Source of the DNA: Flavobacterium solisilvae
Lineage (GTDB): Bacteria; Bacteroidota; Bacteroidia; Flavobacteriales; Flavobacteriaceae
Direction: 5' to 3'
Assembly (NCBI RefSeq): GCF_012911605.1
Contig: NZ_JAAMPT010000206.1
Span: forward strand, 160,496-224,495
DNA length: 64,000 bases
Shown here: piece after piece, positions 1 through 9,513 of the stretch
Position numbering within the stretch: position 1 is the stretch's first letter
Layout of the letters: each line of letters begins with the position of its first letter
Notes under the pieces: model-generated
The model's input: only the letters and a program-made list of their open reading frames with translations
Database searches by the model: none
Told to the model about the DNA's origin: nothing
Position numbers and translations under genes: made by a program

Positions 1-1
1 A

Positions 2-112
2 CTCTGTGAACTTGATAACAAAATAGATACCAGCAATTTAATTCCCGGAATATATATTTTCAAAATTAATTCAAGTCAAAAAAATTCAATTTATAAAATG
101 ATTAAAATATAA
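2..112 (+). CDS. 3' end of a T9SS cargo protein gene (partial, runs off the left edge)
   Basis: An open frame enters from the left edge and stops with TAA at 110-112. The last residues read LIPGIYIFKINS, followed by a basic tail ending KMIKI. This is the typical end of a type IX secretion C-terminal sorting domain (a 'G-hydrophobic-Y' strand, a lysine-rich final strand, then the stop). The rest of the gene lies outside the window, so the passenger domain is unknown. The T9SS reading rests only on this short tail. It is supported by a second, complete T9SS cargo gene about 4 kb downstream. Confidence 0.6.
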   Translation, partial: LCELDNKIDTSNLIPGIYIFKINSSQKNSIYKMIKI

Positions 113-130
113 CATTAAATAATTTTAGTT

Positions 131-844
131 ATGAAAAAACTTTTTACAATAATTATTGCTTTAACAATAATAATTTCTTGCAGTAACAGTGATACTAACG
201 AAGAAAACTCAAACAATTCTCCTTTTACTATTTGGATGGGACAACAAACAGGATCTACGGGTAATTTTTCTAATTTACGTTGGATGATTGTTCTCCCTAA
301 CGGTAAATACTTTAATCAACTTCCTACGGAAGGATTTATAAACTTTTCTGAAAACCAAACAGGTGGAACGTGGGGAAATTTTACTATGAATGGCAACTCA
401 GGAACTTTTACCAATCAATACGAAACACTTAATGTAAATAGAATTAGCAATACCGAAATGGAAATTGTGGGCTATACAAATCATATCTACAAACTTTCTT
501 CTGTGAATGGATTAATTCTTTCCGGCAAATACAATACTATTCCAAATTGGTCAACAATTCCCAACTATCCTTATGCTCCAAATGATTTTCAACCCATGAT
601 AGAATTTTTTTCTGATGGTTCTTTTCTAGATTTTGGAGCTTTTGTAATTAATTTCACGATACCTTATCAATATCCTGATAGAGCTCCGGGGATTGGCACT
701 TATGAAATCAATAATTTTACGCTTATTCTAAACTATGATGACGGAAGAATAATTACAAAAGCATTTAGTGGGATTTTTAATAATCCTGTAAACTCTTCAA
801 GTGAACTTGTACTAATAGGTGGAAATCCTTTTTACAACAACTAA
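131..844 (+). CDS. Putative lipoprotein of unknown function
   Basis: A 237-residue protein with a short basic N-terminus, a hydrophobic stretch and a lipobox ending at Cys17 (IISC followed by SNSD). It is therefore probably lipidated and anchored in the membrane facing the periplasm or surface. The acidic/Asn-rich linker after the Cys is common in Bacteroidota lipoproteins. The mature part is rich in Asn, Thr, Gly and aromatic residues and looks like beta-sheet; I recognise no domain. It starts 18 bases after the partial T9SS cargo gene on the same strand and may be co-transcribed with it. It converges with the FAD dehydrogenase gene, leaving only 2 bases between the two stop codons. Confidence 0.7.
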   Translation: MKKLFTIIIALTIIISCSNSDTNEENSNNSPFTIWMGQQTGSTGNFSNLRWMIVLPNGKYFNQLPTEGFINFSENQTGGTWGNFTMNGNSGTFTNQYETLNVNRISNTEMEIVGYTNHIYKLSSVNGLILSGKYNTIPNWSTIPNYPYAPNDFQPMIEFFSDGSFLDFGAFVINFTIPYQYPDRAPGIGTYEINNFTLILNYDDGRIITKAFSGIFNNPVNSSSELVLIGGNPFYNN

Positions 845-846
845 AA

Positions 847-2406
847 TTACTGTAAAACCTCAGCAATTTTCAACGCACATTTTTCGCCATCAATGGCAGC
901 TGAGATAATTCCGCCGGCATAACCTGCGCCTTCGCCACACGGATACAATCCTTTTATTTGAAGATGTTCCAAAGTTTCGTTATCTCTCGGAATTCTAACA
1001 GGTGATGAAGTTCTGCTTTCTGGTGCGTGCAATATGGCTTCGTTAGTTAAATAACCTTTCATCGTTTTTCCAAATTCTTTGAAACCTTCTCGCATGATTT
1101 GGGATAAAAAACCAGGGAAAACTTGTCCCATTTCAACCGAAGTTGTTCCGGGAACATATGATGTTTTTGGAATATCTGCCGATACTTTATTTTGAGTAAA
1201 ATCTATCATTCGTTGTGCTGGAACTTTTTGAGTTTGACCTGCTAAATGCCACGCTTTTTGTTCGATGGCTTTTTGAAATTCCATTCCGGCTAAAGCTCCA
1301 AATTTGGCAAAGGGTTTAAAATCTTCCAATTTTAGTTCAACTACAATTCCAGAATTGGCTGTAGCTTGATCACGTTTTGATGGTGACCAACCATTGGTTA
1401 CCACTTCGCCTGGACTTGTCGCACACGGTGCAATTACGCCACCTGGACACATACAAAACGAATACATACCTCGACCGTTGACTTGTTTTACAATGGAATA
1501 TGGCGATGGCGGTAAGAATTCTCCTCGGAAATCACACGAATACTGAATTCTATCAATTAATTCCTGCGGATGTTCTGCACGAACGCCTAATGCAAAAGGT
1601 TTTGCTTCGATAAATATTTTTTTTCTGTCTAATAGTTCAAAAATATCACGCGCTGAATGTCCTGTGGCAAGAATTACTTTATTGGCAGAAATGACATCAC
1701 CATTTTGAATAACAACTCCTTGAACTTCATTGTTTTTTATAATAAAATCGGTGACGCGAGTGTCGAATAAAACTTGTCCGCCGCATTCGATAATTTTTCC
1801 TCGAATGTCTTGGATAATTTGTGGCAATTTATTGGTTCCAATATGTGGATGTGCTTCAACCAAAATATCATCTGAAGCTCCGAAAGCAACTAATAATCGG
1901 AGAATTCTATCTACATCACCACGTTTTTTGGAACGTGTGTATAGTTTTCCGTCAGAATAAGTTCCTGCTCCGCCTTCGCCGAAACAATAATTACTGTCTT
2001 CGTTGACAATATGATCACGATTGATGGCTTTTAAATCGCGACGGCGACCGCGAACGTCTTTTCCTCTTTCAATTACAATTGGTTTTAAACCTAATTCGAT
2101 TAATTGTAAAGCGGCAAAAAGTCCGGCTGGACCAGCGCCGACAACTATAACTTCTTGTTGATTGGAAACATTCGGATAATCGGGAAGTGCTATTTTTTGA
2201 GGAATAAACTCTTCATCGATTAAATAAACAGAGACTTTAAGATTAATCTTTATGGCTTTTTGTCTCGCGTCGATGGAGCGTTTTAAAACTACTACTTTTT
2301 GAACCAACTTTGTTGAAACACGAACTGTTTTTGCCACATACTCATAGAGCAAACTTTCATTGGCTGCTATTTCGGGAGAAACTTGGAGTAATAGTTCTTG
2401 TGGCAT
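847..2406 (-). CDS. NAD(P)/FAD-dependent dehydrogenase (COG2509-type)
   Basis: A 519-residue soluble flavoprotein. A GAGPAG dinucleotide-binding motif follows a beta strand at residues 90-95, after an N-terminal alpha/beta domain of about 80 residues. A glycine-rich second half of the FAD site near the C-terminus reads PCGEGAGYAGG, followed by the helix that usually contacts FAD. The length and the N-terminal extension before the Rossmann motif fit the uncharacterised FAD-dependent dehydrogenase family COG2509, whose substrate is not established. The gene stands alone on the minus strand, with its own AT-rich upstream region carrying ATATTAGAT repeats. The family call is firm; the reaction is unknown. 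Confidence 0.85.
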   Translation of the reverse strand: MPQELLLQVSPEIAANESLLYEYVAKTVRVSTKLVQKVVVLKRSIDARQKAIKINLKVSVYLIDEEFIPQKIALPDYPNVSNQQEVIVVGAGPAGLFAALQLIELGLKPIVIERGKDVRGRRRDLKAINRDHIVNEDSNYCFGEGGAGTYSDGKLYTRSKKRGDVDRILRLLVAFGASDDILVEAHPHIGTNKLPQIIQDIRGKIIECGGQVLFDTRVTDFIIKNNEVQGVVIQNGDVISANKVILATGHSARDIFELLDRKKIFIEAKPFALGVRAEHPQELIDRIQYSCDFRGEFLPPSPYSIVKQVNGRGMYSFCMCPGGVIAPCATSPGEVVTNGWSPSKRDQATANSGIVVELKLEDFKPFAKFGALAGMEFQKAIEQKAWHLAGQTQKVPAQRMIDFTQNKVSADIPKTSYVPGTTSVEMGQVFPGFLSQIMREGFKEFGKTMKGYLTNEAILHAPESRTSSPVRIPRDNETLEHLQIKGLYPCGEGAGYAGGIISAAIDGEKCALKIAEVLQ

Positions 2407-2407
2407 T

Positions 2408-2443
2408 TAGATATTAGATTTATGATATTAGATATTAAATATT
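2408..2443. repeat. Short direct repeats of the ATATTAGAT type
   Basis: Just upstream of the FAD dehydrogenase start, the pattern (T)AGATATTAGATT / TGATATTAGATATTAAATATT repeats imperfectly over about 36 bases. Downstream of it lies a CGACTTCGCTCAG-like string (about 2460-2473). I interpret these as low-complexity intergenic repeats rather than regulatory sites. They may overlap the dehydrogenase leader. Confidence 0.45.
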
Positions 2444-2529
2444 GAACCTCGACTTTACTTCGACTTCGCTCAGTATAAACTAGTGTAACATTATATTATC
2501 GATGCAGATGCAAAAGTAATTATTTGTTT

Positions 2530-3582
2530 TTACTTTTTCTCCTCGAAAGCGCGCAAAGCGAAGGAAGCCAGCCAATGTTCGCCTTCATAGTTGCCATCGA
2601 CCACGGACGGAAGCGAGAAGTTTAGATGGTAATCGGCTAGGTTTTTCAGGTGTTTGAACTCGTTTGGATATTGATTTAACAAATGATACATGTTCCAAGC
2701 GCGGCTGAAATTTAGTCCGTCGAGATGCACTAGATGTCCGTCGGTTCTATCGGAAACGCGGGCAACTTCCCATTTGTAGTCTTTTTTGAAAAGGTTTGGT
2801 GCAAACTTTTTGAGCCAAGTTAAAAACTCATTTTTGGGCAAAATTCGTTGCATTAACGCCATTTCTTCCATACACGGCGACAGGAAATCGGTTCCACTTG
2901 GTTCCCAATTGAATGGACAGTTTTCGTCTTTTTGGAATAAACGAATAGCGTTTTCTTTGATGCTTTTTTGGAGTACTTCATTTTTAGAAAACACGGCATA
3001 ATCCCAAGCATTTGTCAATCCGAAAGCGGTATTGGAATGCGTTCCAACGCGAACCGGATATAATAGTTTTGGCAAAAACTCAATGTATCGTTCGATGATG
3101 ATATTGGAAAGTGGTTTTAGGTTTTGAGCGAGTTCTTTAGCAAAAGGTTCTTTGCTGGTTTCGAGTTCGAGTTGTAGTTTGAGTAACCAATTCCAGCCGT
3201 AAGTTCGTTCGAATGATTTTTCGTGTTTCTTATTGAGGTAATCTATTTCTACCTGAATGTTTTCTTTGGAAAGGTTGGTTTTCAGCTTTTGTATAATCTG
3301 TTCTTTGTTAGCCAAATTAGGATATCGCTTGAGCAAATAAACCAAACTCCAATGTCCGTGAACGGAAGAATGCCAGTCGAAACAGCCATAAAATGTTGGA
3401 TGGAGTTTTTTGGGTGATTGAATTTCGGTGCTGTCAATAAGCATTTGTCCCAATTTGTTTGGATATTCTTGTTGAAGACATTTTAATGGCAAAGTAGCTA
3501 AATGATTAGCTTGCTGCAAAGTTAATTCTTGAGCGAAATTTTTAAAAGAAATGAATAAAACAAATAGGTAGAAGTATTTCAT
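2530..3582 (-). CDS. DUF2891 family secreted protein
   Basis: A 350-residue protein with an N-terminal signal peptide (a hydrophobic run ending ...NFAQ near residue 18). The body matches the DUF2891 family as I know it: an early Leu-rich helix, a HPTFYGCFDWHSSVHGHW motif around residues 60-78, an ERTYGWNWLL motif, and a C-terminal GEHWLASFALRA. The conserved His, Trp and Tyr residues and the helical character suggest an alpha/alpha-toroid-like, possibly carbohydrate-active fold. No activity is established for the family, so none is assigned. The gene is divergent from the 79-residue protein at 3642, sharing a 59-base promoter gap. Confidence 0.8.
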   Translation of the reverse strand: MKYFYLFVLFISFKNFAQELTLQQANHLATLPLKCLQQEYPNKLGQMLIDSTEIQSPKKLHPTFYGCFDWHSSVHGHWSLVYLLKRYPNLANKEQIIQKLKTNLSKENIQVEIDYLNKKHEKSFERTYGWNWLLKLQLELETSKEPFAKELAQNLKPLSNIIIERYIEFLPKLLYPVRVGTHSNTAFGLTNAWDYAVFSKNEVLQKSIKENAIRLFQKDENCPFNWEPSGTDFLSPCMEEMALMQRILPKNEFLTWLKKFAPNLFKKDYKWEVARVSDRTDGHLVHLDGLNFSRAWNMYHLLNQYPNEFKHLKNLADYHLNFSLPSVVDGNYEGEHWLASFALRAFEEKK

Positions 3583-3613
3583 AGCTAAGCTTTTTTCAAA
3601 TGTAACAAAAAGT

Positions 3614-3621
3614 TACCTTTG
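3614..3621 (+). promoter_or_regulatory. Possible -7 element (TACCTTTG) for the 79-aa gene
   Basis: The string matches the Bacteroidota -7 consensus TAnnTTTG and lies 20 bases before the ATG of the small gene at 3642. I see no clear TTG at the expected -33 position, so this is only a candidate. Confidence 0.35.
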
Positions 3622-3641
3622 CTGAACTACATTTTTATTAT

Positions 3642-3881
3642 ATGTCACGACAAATAAAACTGATTTGGGATTTTAGAGGCGAAGTGGCTGCCAAGACTGC
3701 CGAACATCATGAAATTCATTTGAAAGAATATATTGCTATGGAAAAATTACCTGTAACAATAACTGGTTTTGAAATCAAAAACGAAATGCATGCGATTGCT
3801 TTTATGGTTGTTACCGATGACAATATGATACAAGTTCGTGATGCTTTAAAGCCACACAGAGGTGAACTTTTTGTTCCTTAA
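3642..3881 (+). CDS. Small conserved-looking hypothetical protein
   Basis: A 79-residue soluble protein with no signal peptide or membrane segment. It has alternating charged and hydrophobic residues, three His near the start of a helix (HHEIHLKEY) and predicted alpha/beta character, possibly a small ferredoxin-like fold. It has its own upstream -7-like element and a clear downstream terminator, which supports a real single-gene transcript. I do not recognise a named family and do not assign a function. Confidence 0.7.
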   Translation: MSRQIKLIWDFRGEVAAKTAEHHEIHLKEYIAMEKLPVTITGFEIKNEMHAIAFMVVTDDNMIQVRDALKPHRGELFVP

Positions 3882-3905
3882 AATAAAAATTAAATATTTT
3901 CGTTT

Positions 3906-3940
3906 AACCCTTGAAAACAAAGGGTTTACAAAATTTTTTT
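3906..3940 (+). terminator. Rho-independent terminator after the 79-aa gene
   Basis: AACCCTT (3906-3912) pairs with AAGGGTT (3920-3926) across a 7-base loop. A run of seven T follows at 3934-3940. It sits 25 bases after the stop codon. Confidence 0.6.
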
Positions 3941-3999
3941 AGCTTTTTAAATTCTGTAATTTTGAAAGAGTTGGTTACTTTATAATGCATATAATAATT

Positions 4000-4007
4000 T
4001 ACATTTG
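4000..4007 (+). promoter_or_regulatory. Possible -7 element (TACATTTG) for the large T9SS cargo gene
   Basis: Matches TAnnTTTG and lies 26 bases upstream of the ATG at 4034. A TTGG at 3971-3974 could be the -33 element, but the 25-base spacing is longer than usual. Confidence 0.4.
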
Positions 4008-4033
4008 AGAATATTAATCAAACCCAACACCTT

Positions 4034-7000
4034 ATGATTTCAAATTACATTTTCAGGAATTTTTCGAAACAAAGTTATTTAATTGAAGTTATTCAAAGAA
4101 CAAAGTGCTATCTCGTAATCGCATCTTTGTTTTTGGTAACCGAAATGCAGTCACAAACTACTTTTACTTCGGTACAATCAGGTAATTATTCCGATCCAAC
4201 AACTTGGGGAACAACAACTGCGCCAACTTCTGACGATCATGTTGTCATTAGCTCAGGAAACACTGTAACTCTTGATGATATACTAACAGCACAAAATGTT
4301 ACAATTAGTGGAACTTTAAATTGTATTGAAGCTGCCTCTGAATTTACTGTAGAAGGAAATTTAACTGTAAATTCAGGTGGATTATTCAAAGGACACTTCT
4401 ATTTTGAAACGTCTTGGGGTGGTTATGATAAAGGAATTCAACTTGCGGTTGCAGGTAATATTATAAACAATGGAAGAATAGATTTATCCATTGGAGCAAC
4501 CTATATTCCTGAAGGTGTTTTAAAACTTAATGGTTCAACGGTTCAAACCGTTAGCGGTTTAGGAACATTTGGTGGAACTTTATACTTAACGGATAATACT
4601 AATACCGGTGCGGTTATTAACCAATTAGAAATTGACAACTCTAGTACAGCAACACCAAACGTTATTTGGAGTTTCAACAATATTAAAATCAAAGGTGTAT
4701 TAACGCTTACTAATGCCCGAGTTGATTTAGGCACAAACAAAATGACCATTGGAAATTATAGTACGGCTACAACTAATTGTTCTGCAGGAAATGGTTTTCT
4801 TAATGGAACTATTGGAAAATGGTATGGCGTTTATGATACATATGCCCAGATTAATCCAGGTGTTGATTACTACAATACAAGTACGTTGTTTCCATTCATC
4901 AATAGCAATGGAGAAAACCGATCAGCCTTTATCACTAGACCAAACGATACTAACAATACTGCCACTGCTGGAGAACTATCCGTAACCTATTTTGATGGAA
5001 CAGGAATTACAACAGGTCTTGCCATAGCAGACGGAAGCTATACCGTAACCGATGTTTTTGAAGGTGCATGGTCAATCGCTAAAGACAATACTTATGCTTT
5101 TCCGCTAGAAAACCATACAATAGCTTTTGCTATCGAAAACGCCTATTTAATTAAAAATGGAAACTCAAGAATTTTTAAAGTTGATGAAACTACTGCTGGT
5201 AATCATCAAACTGGAACCACAACACCATTTGCAGCAAGAACTGGATTATCTACTGCTGATTTAAACAATACTTTTCAGGTAGGATTTAACGCTTCTTTAG
5301 ACTCGCCTATAACTTCGGTACAAACAGGAAACTGGAATGATGCAACCACTTGGAGTAATAACGCTATTCCATCATGTGCCGATACCGTTACTATTCTATC
5401 AGGACATACTATTACAGTTAACACAACAGGTTCAGTTGCTGGAGTGAATATTTCTTCTGGAGCAAGTTTACTTCATACATCTTCAACTTTAACCGTTGGT
5501 TGTACAAATAACAACGCTACATTTTCTAACAAAGGAACTTATACTATTAGTGCTGGAACTTTAGCAGTAAACGGTAATGTAGTTCATTCAGCGGGAAGTA
5601 CATTCAATCAGTCTGGTGGTGATATTATTGTAGATGGAAATAATAATGGTGATGCTGCTACAAGTATTGATCAAACTCATTTTAGAATTTCTACTTCTTC
5701 GTTAAATTTAACTGGTGGAAAAATAACAATTGTTGATCCAGGAGTTGTAAACGCAAACTTAGTAACTAGTCATAACATTACAAGTATCGTTCCTTGTGTT
5801 GGATGGTTTTGTTGGTATCCAACGAACATCATATTAGATTCAGTAGAAAATATTTCTGTTGGACAAATTATCGTTGGAAGTGGAATTCCTGCTGGAACGA
5901 CTGTTGTAAATGTAAATTCATTTGATAATTCTATCAATACAAATCCAAGTTTACCTGAAACTGGATTAACATTACCATTAAACGTATCTTTTTATAGCAT
6001 TTCTGGTTCAGCAGTATCTTCATTTGTTTATAATGGAACTACCGATGTAGCAGCAAGCGGAAGCCACACACTACAAATTGGTGATGGTATTTCAACTCAA
6101 AAAAGTATTCTAACCACAACTGGTTTCAACTTAAACTTAAGAGCTGCAGAAGGTGTTTTATCTTTAAACAATTTTATAGTAAACGCACTTGATACTACCA
6201 ATCGTTTTGTAACTTTAGATAGCAATAATGAAAACTCCAACCAAGTTGTATTACACATTCAAAATGATTTTACAATTACGCAAGGAAAAGTAAAAGGTTC
6301 TGGCGTTAACACCTATTATGGTGGAAATGTTGTAAACAATGGCGAATTAAACCTAAACAACACTACACATTTTGGAAACTATAGTGCAGGAAGTCTTGTT
6401 GCAACTTCAAATCCTCAAACTATTTCTGGTACAGGAACTTTTAATGCGCAAGTAGAAACATCTCTAAACACACCTTCAAATACTGCTTCGGTTTCGCAAC
6501 TTAGAGTTAATAATTCTAGTGCAGAAGGAGTTACTTTCATGGTTCCGTTTAACGTTGCTAGTAGTTTAACTATGGAAGATGGAATTATTCACACTTCATC
6601 TACAAGCAGATTAAAAATTGGTGTTCCGTCTATGCAATATACTGGTTCTATCATGGGTAACTTTGGTGACAACTGTTATATTGATGGTCCAATGTCTAAA
6701 GATATTGGAGGAAGTCAAAACGCCGATAATATTACTAATGGTTCTGGTTTTGACACTCCTTTCTTCTTTCCTGTTGGAAAATCAAGCTACACACCTATTT
6801 GGGTTGGTGTAACAACTCCATCCGGAGGATTTGGAACACCTGGAACGAACTTAAACGTTGAAGCTTTTGAAACCAATCCTGGAACGGCTTCTGCAACTAT
6901 TTCTAACTTAAGTCAAAACAGATGGGAAGTTTCAAAAACAGCTGGAACTGCTACAAATTTCAACATCAGAGTAGCTGATCCAAACGCACTTGAAGGTGGA

Positions 7001-8437
7001 ATTATCGTTCAAGCAGCTTCAGCAACTGGAGTTTATAATACCGATTTTGGTATAACTGCTACATTTGAAACTGGAACACCAAACACACTACAATCGGATA
7101 CTGAACCAATCGATTTTGCAGATTTTAAAGGTTTCTTCTCTACGGCAAGACAAGCTGATTGTTCTGTTGTTACACCAGGAAATACAGTTGCTTCTGTGAC
7201 AACAACTTGTAACGGAAAATCTGTAACTTTAAGCTTACAAAATGTTGTTATTGGTGAAGGAATTACATACCAATGGCAAAGCTCATTAAATGGTACAGAT
7301 TTTACTGATATTGATGGTGAAACTGCAACAACTACAAGTGTTATGCCATTAGAAAACACACATTATCGTTGTAATGTAACCTGTTCTTTCAGCTCGTCAA
7401 CGGTTGCTTCAACTCCAATTTTAATTGAGTTAAACAACACAATAACAGCTACTGTTCCTGCAACAATTTGTTTACTAAATACTGATACGGCAACTTTAGA
7501 AGCAACGGCTTCATCTGGTGATGTTAAATGGTATTCGGCACAAGTCAACGGAACTACTTTAGGAACTGGAAGTCCATTTACAACTCCAGCTTTAACAGAA
7601 ACTACAACTTTCTATGCTGGTACTGAAACTACATCAAACGGTACTGCTGGTATAGTATATGCTGGAAGTGGTTCTGGCGGAGGAAGTACAAACAGAGGAT
7701 TGGCATTTAATTTGAATAATTCTATTATTTTAAATTCTGTTAAAGTTCATCCTGTACAAACTCCTGGTAATGCTGCAGCACCAATTACAATTAAAATATT
7801 CCAAAATGGAGTACAAGTTCCTGGAACTAGTGAAGTAGTTTTCACACCTGCTACTTTTTCAAGTTGGGGTTCACCAACGGTTACAGACCAAACCATTGTA
7901 ACACTTAACTACCAATTGGCTGCAGGAGACAACTATACTCTTTTAGTTACTGATGGTATAACATATAGCAATGCATTAGCAACTTCAAGTTTATTTCCAA
8001 ATCCATATCCAATTACAACTGGTGCAGTGTCAATATTAGGTGGTTATCAAGATGATGCTATCGACACTTACTATTATAACTATTTCTATGATTGGAATAT
8101 TACTGAAGTATGTTCATCGGCTAGAGTTGCTGTAGTTGCTACTGTAGAAACAACAGATTGTGATTTATCAAATCCTTCAATTTCTGATAATTTAACTAAA
8201 GTAATTGCTTATCCAAATCCTTACGCTAATGGTTTCAATTTGGATATTGCTTCAAACAATTCTTCTGATATTAGTGTAAAAGTATATGATATGCTTGGAA
8301 GACTGATTGAAAACAAAGAAGTGAATTTTGATAATTTAAAAACAACAACTTTTGGTAATGGTTACCCAACTGGAGTTTACAATGTAATTGTTACTCAAGA
8401 AAACCATTCAAAAACACTACGAGTTGTTAAACAATAA
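4034..8437 (+). CDS. Large secreted protein with a T9SS type A sorting domain
   Basis: A 1,467-residue protein. A signal peptide is visible around residues 20-40 (hydrophobic run then EMQSQ), although the N-terminal region is longer than usual. Two copies of the same opening module occur: TSVQSGNYSDPTTWG directly after the signal peptide and TSVQTGNWNDATTWS near residue 430. Each is followed by a 'VTISSGHTVTV'-type beta-helix-like stretch rich in Asn, Thr and Gly. Around residues 1055-1200 come Ig-like segments with paired Cys (TYQWQSS..., VKWYSA...). The last ~75 residues (AYPNPY..., YDMLGRL..., YPTGVYNVIV, then a Lys/Arg tail) form a type A C-terminal sorting domain. It is therefore likely exported by the Sec system and then T9SS to the cell surface or medium, possibly as an adhesin or matrix protein. 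Ligands are unknown. Confidence 0.85.
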   Translation: MISNYIFRNFSKQSYLIEVIQRTKCYLVIASLFLVTEMQSQTTFTSVQSGNYSDPTTWGTTTAPTSDDHVVISSGNTVTLDDILTAQNVTISGTLNCIEAASEFTVEGNLTVNSGGLFKGHFYFETSWGGYDKGIQLAVAGNIINNGRIDLSIGATYIPEGVLKLNGSTVQTVSGLGTFGGTLYLTDNTNTGAVINQLEIDNSSTATPNVIWSFNNIKIKGVLTLTNARVDLGTNKMTIGNYSTATTNCSAGNGFLNGTIGKWYGVYDTYAQINPGVDYYNTSTLFPFINSNGENRSAFITRPNDTNNTATAGELSVTYFDGTGITTGLAIADGSYTVTDVFEGAWSIAKDNTYAFPLENHTIAFAIENAYLIKNGNSRIFKVDETTAGNHQTGTTTPFAARTGLSTADLNNTFQVGFNASLDSPITSVQTGNWNDATTWSNNAIPSCADTVTILSGHTITVNTTGSVAGVNISSGASLLHTSSTLTVGCTNNNATFSNKGTYTISAGTLAVNGNVVHSAGSTFNQSGGDIIVDGNNNGDAATSIDQTHFRISTSSLNLTGGKITIVDPGVVNANLVTSHNITSIVPCVGWFCWYPTNIILDSVENISVGQIIVGSGIPAGTTVVNVNSFDNSINTNPSLPETGLTLPLNVSFYSISGSAVSSFVYNGTTDVAASGSHTLQIGDGISTQKSILTTTGFNLNLRAAEGVLSLNNFIVNALDTTNRFVTLDSNNENSNQVVLHIQNDFTITQGKVKGSGVNTYYGGNVVNNGELNLNNTTHFGNYSAGSLVATSNPQTISGTGTFNAQVETSLNTPSNTASVSQLRVNNSSAEGVTFMVPFNVASSLTMEDGIIHTSSTSRLKIGVPSMQYTGSIMGNFGDNCYIDGPMSKDIGGSQNADNITNGSGFDTPFFFPVGKSSYTPIWVGVTTPSGGFGTPGTNLNVEAFETNPGTASATISNLSQNRWEVSKTAGTATNFNIRVADPNALEGGIIVQAASATGVYNTDFGITATFETGTPNTLQSDTEPIDFADFKGFFSTARQADCSVVTPGNTVASVTTTCNGKSVTLSLQNVVIGEGITYQWQSSLNGTDFTDIDGETATTTSVMPLENTHYRCNVTCSFSSSTVASTPILIELNNTITATVPATICLLNTDTATLEATASSGDVKWYSAQVNGTTLGTGSPFTTPALTETTTFYAGTETTSNGTAGIVYAGSGSGGGSTNRGLAFNLNNSIILNSVKVHPVQTPGNAAAPITIKIFQNGVQVPGTSEVVFTPATFSSWGSPTVTDQTIVTLNYQLAAGDNYTLLVTDGITYSNALATSSLFPNPYPITTGAVSILGGYQDDAIDTYYYNYFYDWNITEVCSSARVAVVATVETTDCDLSNPSISDNLTKVIAYPNPYANGFNLDIASNNSSDISVKVYDMLGRLIENKEVNFDNLKTTTFGNGYPTGVYNVIVTQENHSKTLRVVKQ

Positions 8438-8464
8438 AACTAACCATAACCACAACTATGAACC

Positions 8465-8498
8465 AAAAAACGGCTGCCTTAAAAAGCAGCCGTTTTTT
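8465..8498 (+). terminator. Strong rho-independent terminator
   Basis: AAAAAACGGCTGC pairs with GCAGCCGTTTTTT around a short CTTAAAAA loop, followed by the T-rich end. It sits 27 bases after the stop of the large T9SS cargo gene. The A/T flanks make it potentially active in both directions. Confidence 0.85.
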
Positions 8499-8630
8499 AT
8501 TTTGAAACAAAATCACTCTTTACTATTTGATTGCTAAACTGATTAATAATCTATAAATTATTTGGTATATTTGGATATAAATACACTATTGATAGTGACT
8601 GTATATTAGTTAGTTACAATACCACCAAAA

Positions 8631-9434
8631 ATGCGCAAGAATAGATTTAAAAAAACAAAACTTGGTGAAAGGTCTGATCAGAACCTCAGAAAAATCACTA
8701 TCCGAACTTTGGTAAAAGATATTGGATTATTGAAAGAAAAATTAAAGCTTGAATTAATCAGTTATGAAAATTGGAAAATCAACAAGCCAATTTATGATAA
8801 TTACAAAATACAATATTTAAAACACTTTAAGTTAAAAATAAAGCCTCTTGAAGATGAAATCAAAATTATATATGAAAGCTCAAAAAGTTACAAGAGAATT
8901 TTTTTTGGAATTATAAAAACTAAAAAAATAACTGAGGAAAGTAACTTAAAAATTCAATCGCTAAAAGGAGAAATAGAAATTATTGAAAAGAATATTAGAT
9001 TTGAGCTTGGAGACATTAAAGAAGAAAAAGAACATTTCAATACATATCTTATTAAATATTATGAAAATCAAATTAATCGCTACACTGAATTCCTAAATAA
9101 AAAGTTAGAAAAGAATAGCAAAATTGAACAAGCAAAAGCTATCGCAGCAAAAGTTACAAATGATTCAAGAAAGTTAGGAGATTTAATAAAAAATAAACTA
9201 ATTAAAAATGATATTTGCCCATATTGCAATAACCTGATTGTTGGTTTTTACCACGCCGACCACATTTATCCTATATCAAAAGGCGGACTTTCTACGGAAA
9301 GAAATATGATTTACGTTTGTAGTGATTGTAATTTGAAGAAAAGCGACTTAACTCTTCAAAAATTTATAATTAAATATAATTTGGACAGAAATTTAATAGA
9401 AAGCAATTTACAAATGTTTAATAAAGATTATTAA
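8631..9434 (+). CDS. HNH endonuclease with an N-terminal coiled coil
   Basis: A 267-residue protein. The first ~190 residues are extremely Lys/Glu-rich and helical, likely a long coiled coil. The C-terminal ~70 residues carry a zinc-ribbon HNH nuclease: Cys196-x2-Cys199, the catalytic HADH at 208-211, then a downstream Asn, and Cys230-x2-Cys233. This Cys-flanked pattern is typical of McrA/HNH_5-type nucleases. No methyltransferase, toxin partner or phage gene lies next to it. It is flanked by terminators on both sides, as an inserted single gene would be. A defence or mobile-element role is possible but not shown. The domain call is firm; the role is unknown. Confidence 0.8.
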   Translation: MRKNRFKKTKLGERSDQNLRKITIRTLVKDIGLLKEKLKLELISYENWKINKPIYDNYKIQYLKHFKLKIKPLEDEIKIIYESSKSYKRIFFGIIKTKKITEESNLKIQSLKGEIEIIEKNIRFELGDIKEEKEHFNTYLIKYYENQINRYTEFLNKKLEKNSKIEQAKAIAAKVTNDSRKLGDLIKNKLIKNDICPYCNNLIVGFYHADHIYPISKGGLSTERNMIYVCSDCNLKKSDLTLQKFIIKYNLDRNLIESNLQMFNKDY

Positions 9435-9513
9435 GTACTACCACTAACATCCGTAACTGTTGCAAAACCTCCATATAAAAAAACCTCTTTTATCCCAAAG
9501 TTTCAAGATATTT

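Noticed and set aside
1730..1960. Open frames on the plus strand inside the FAD dehydrogenase gene
   Set aside because: They are in antisense of a clear coding gene with known motifs, and their translations have no domain features.
7033..7359. 108-codon minus-strand frame inside the large T9SS cargo gene
   Set aside because: Antisense of repetitive Thr/Asn-rich coding sequence, which commonly leaves long shadow frames; no promoter or start context.
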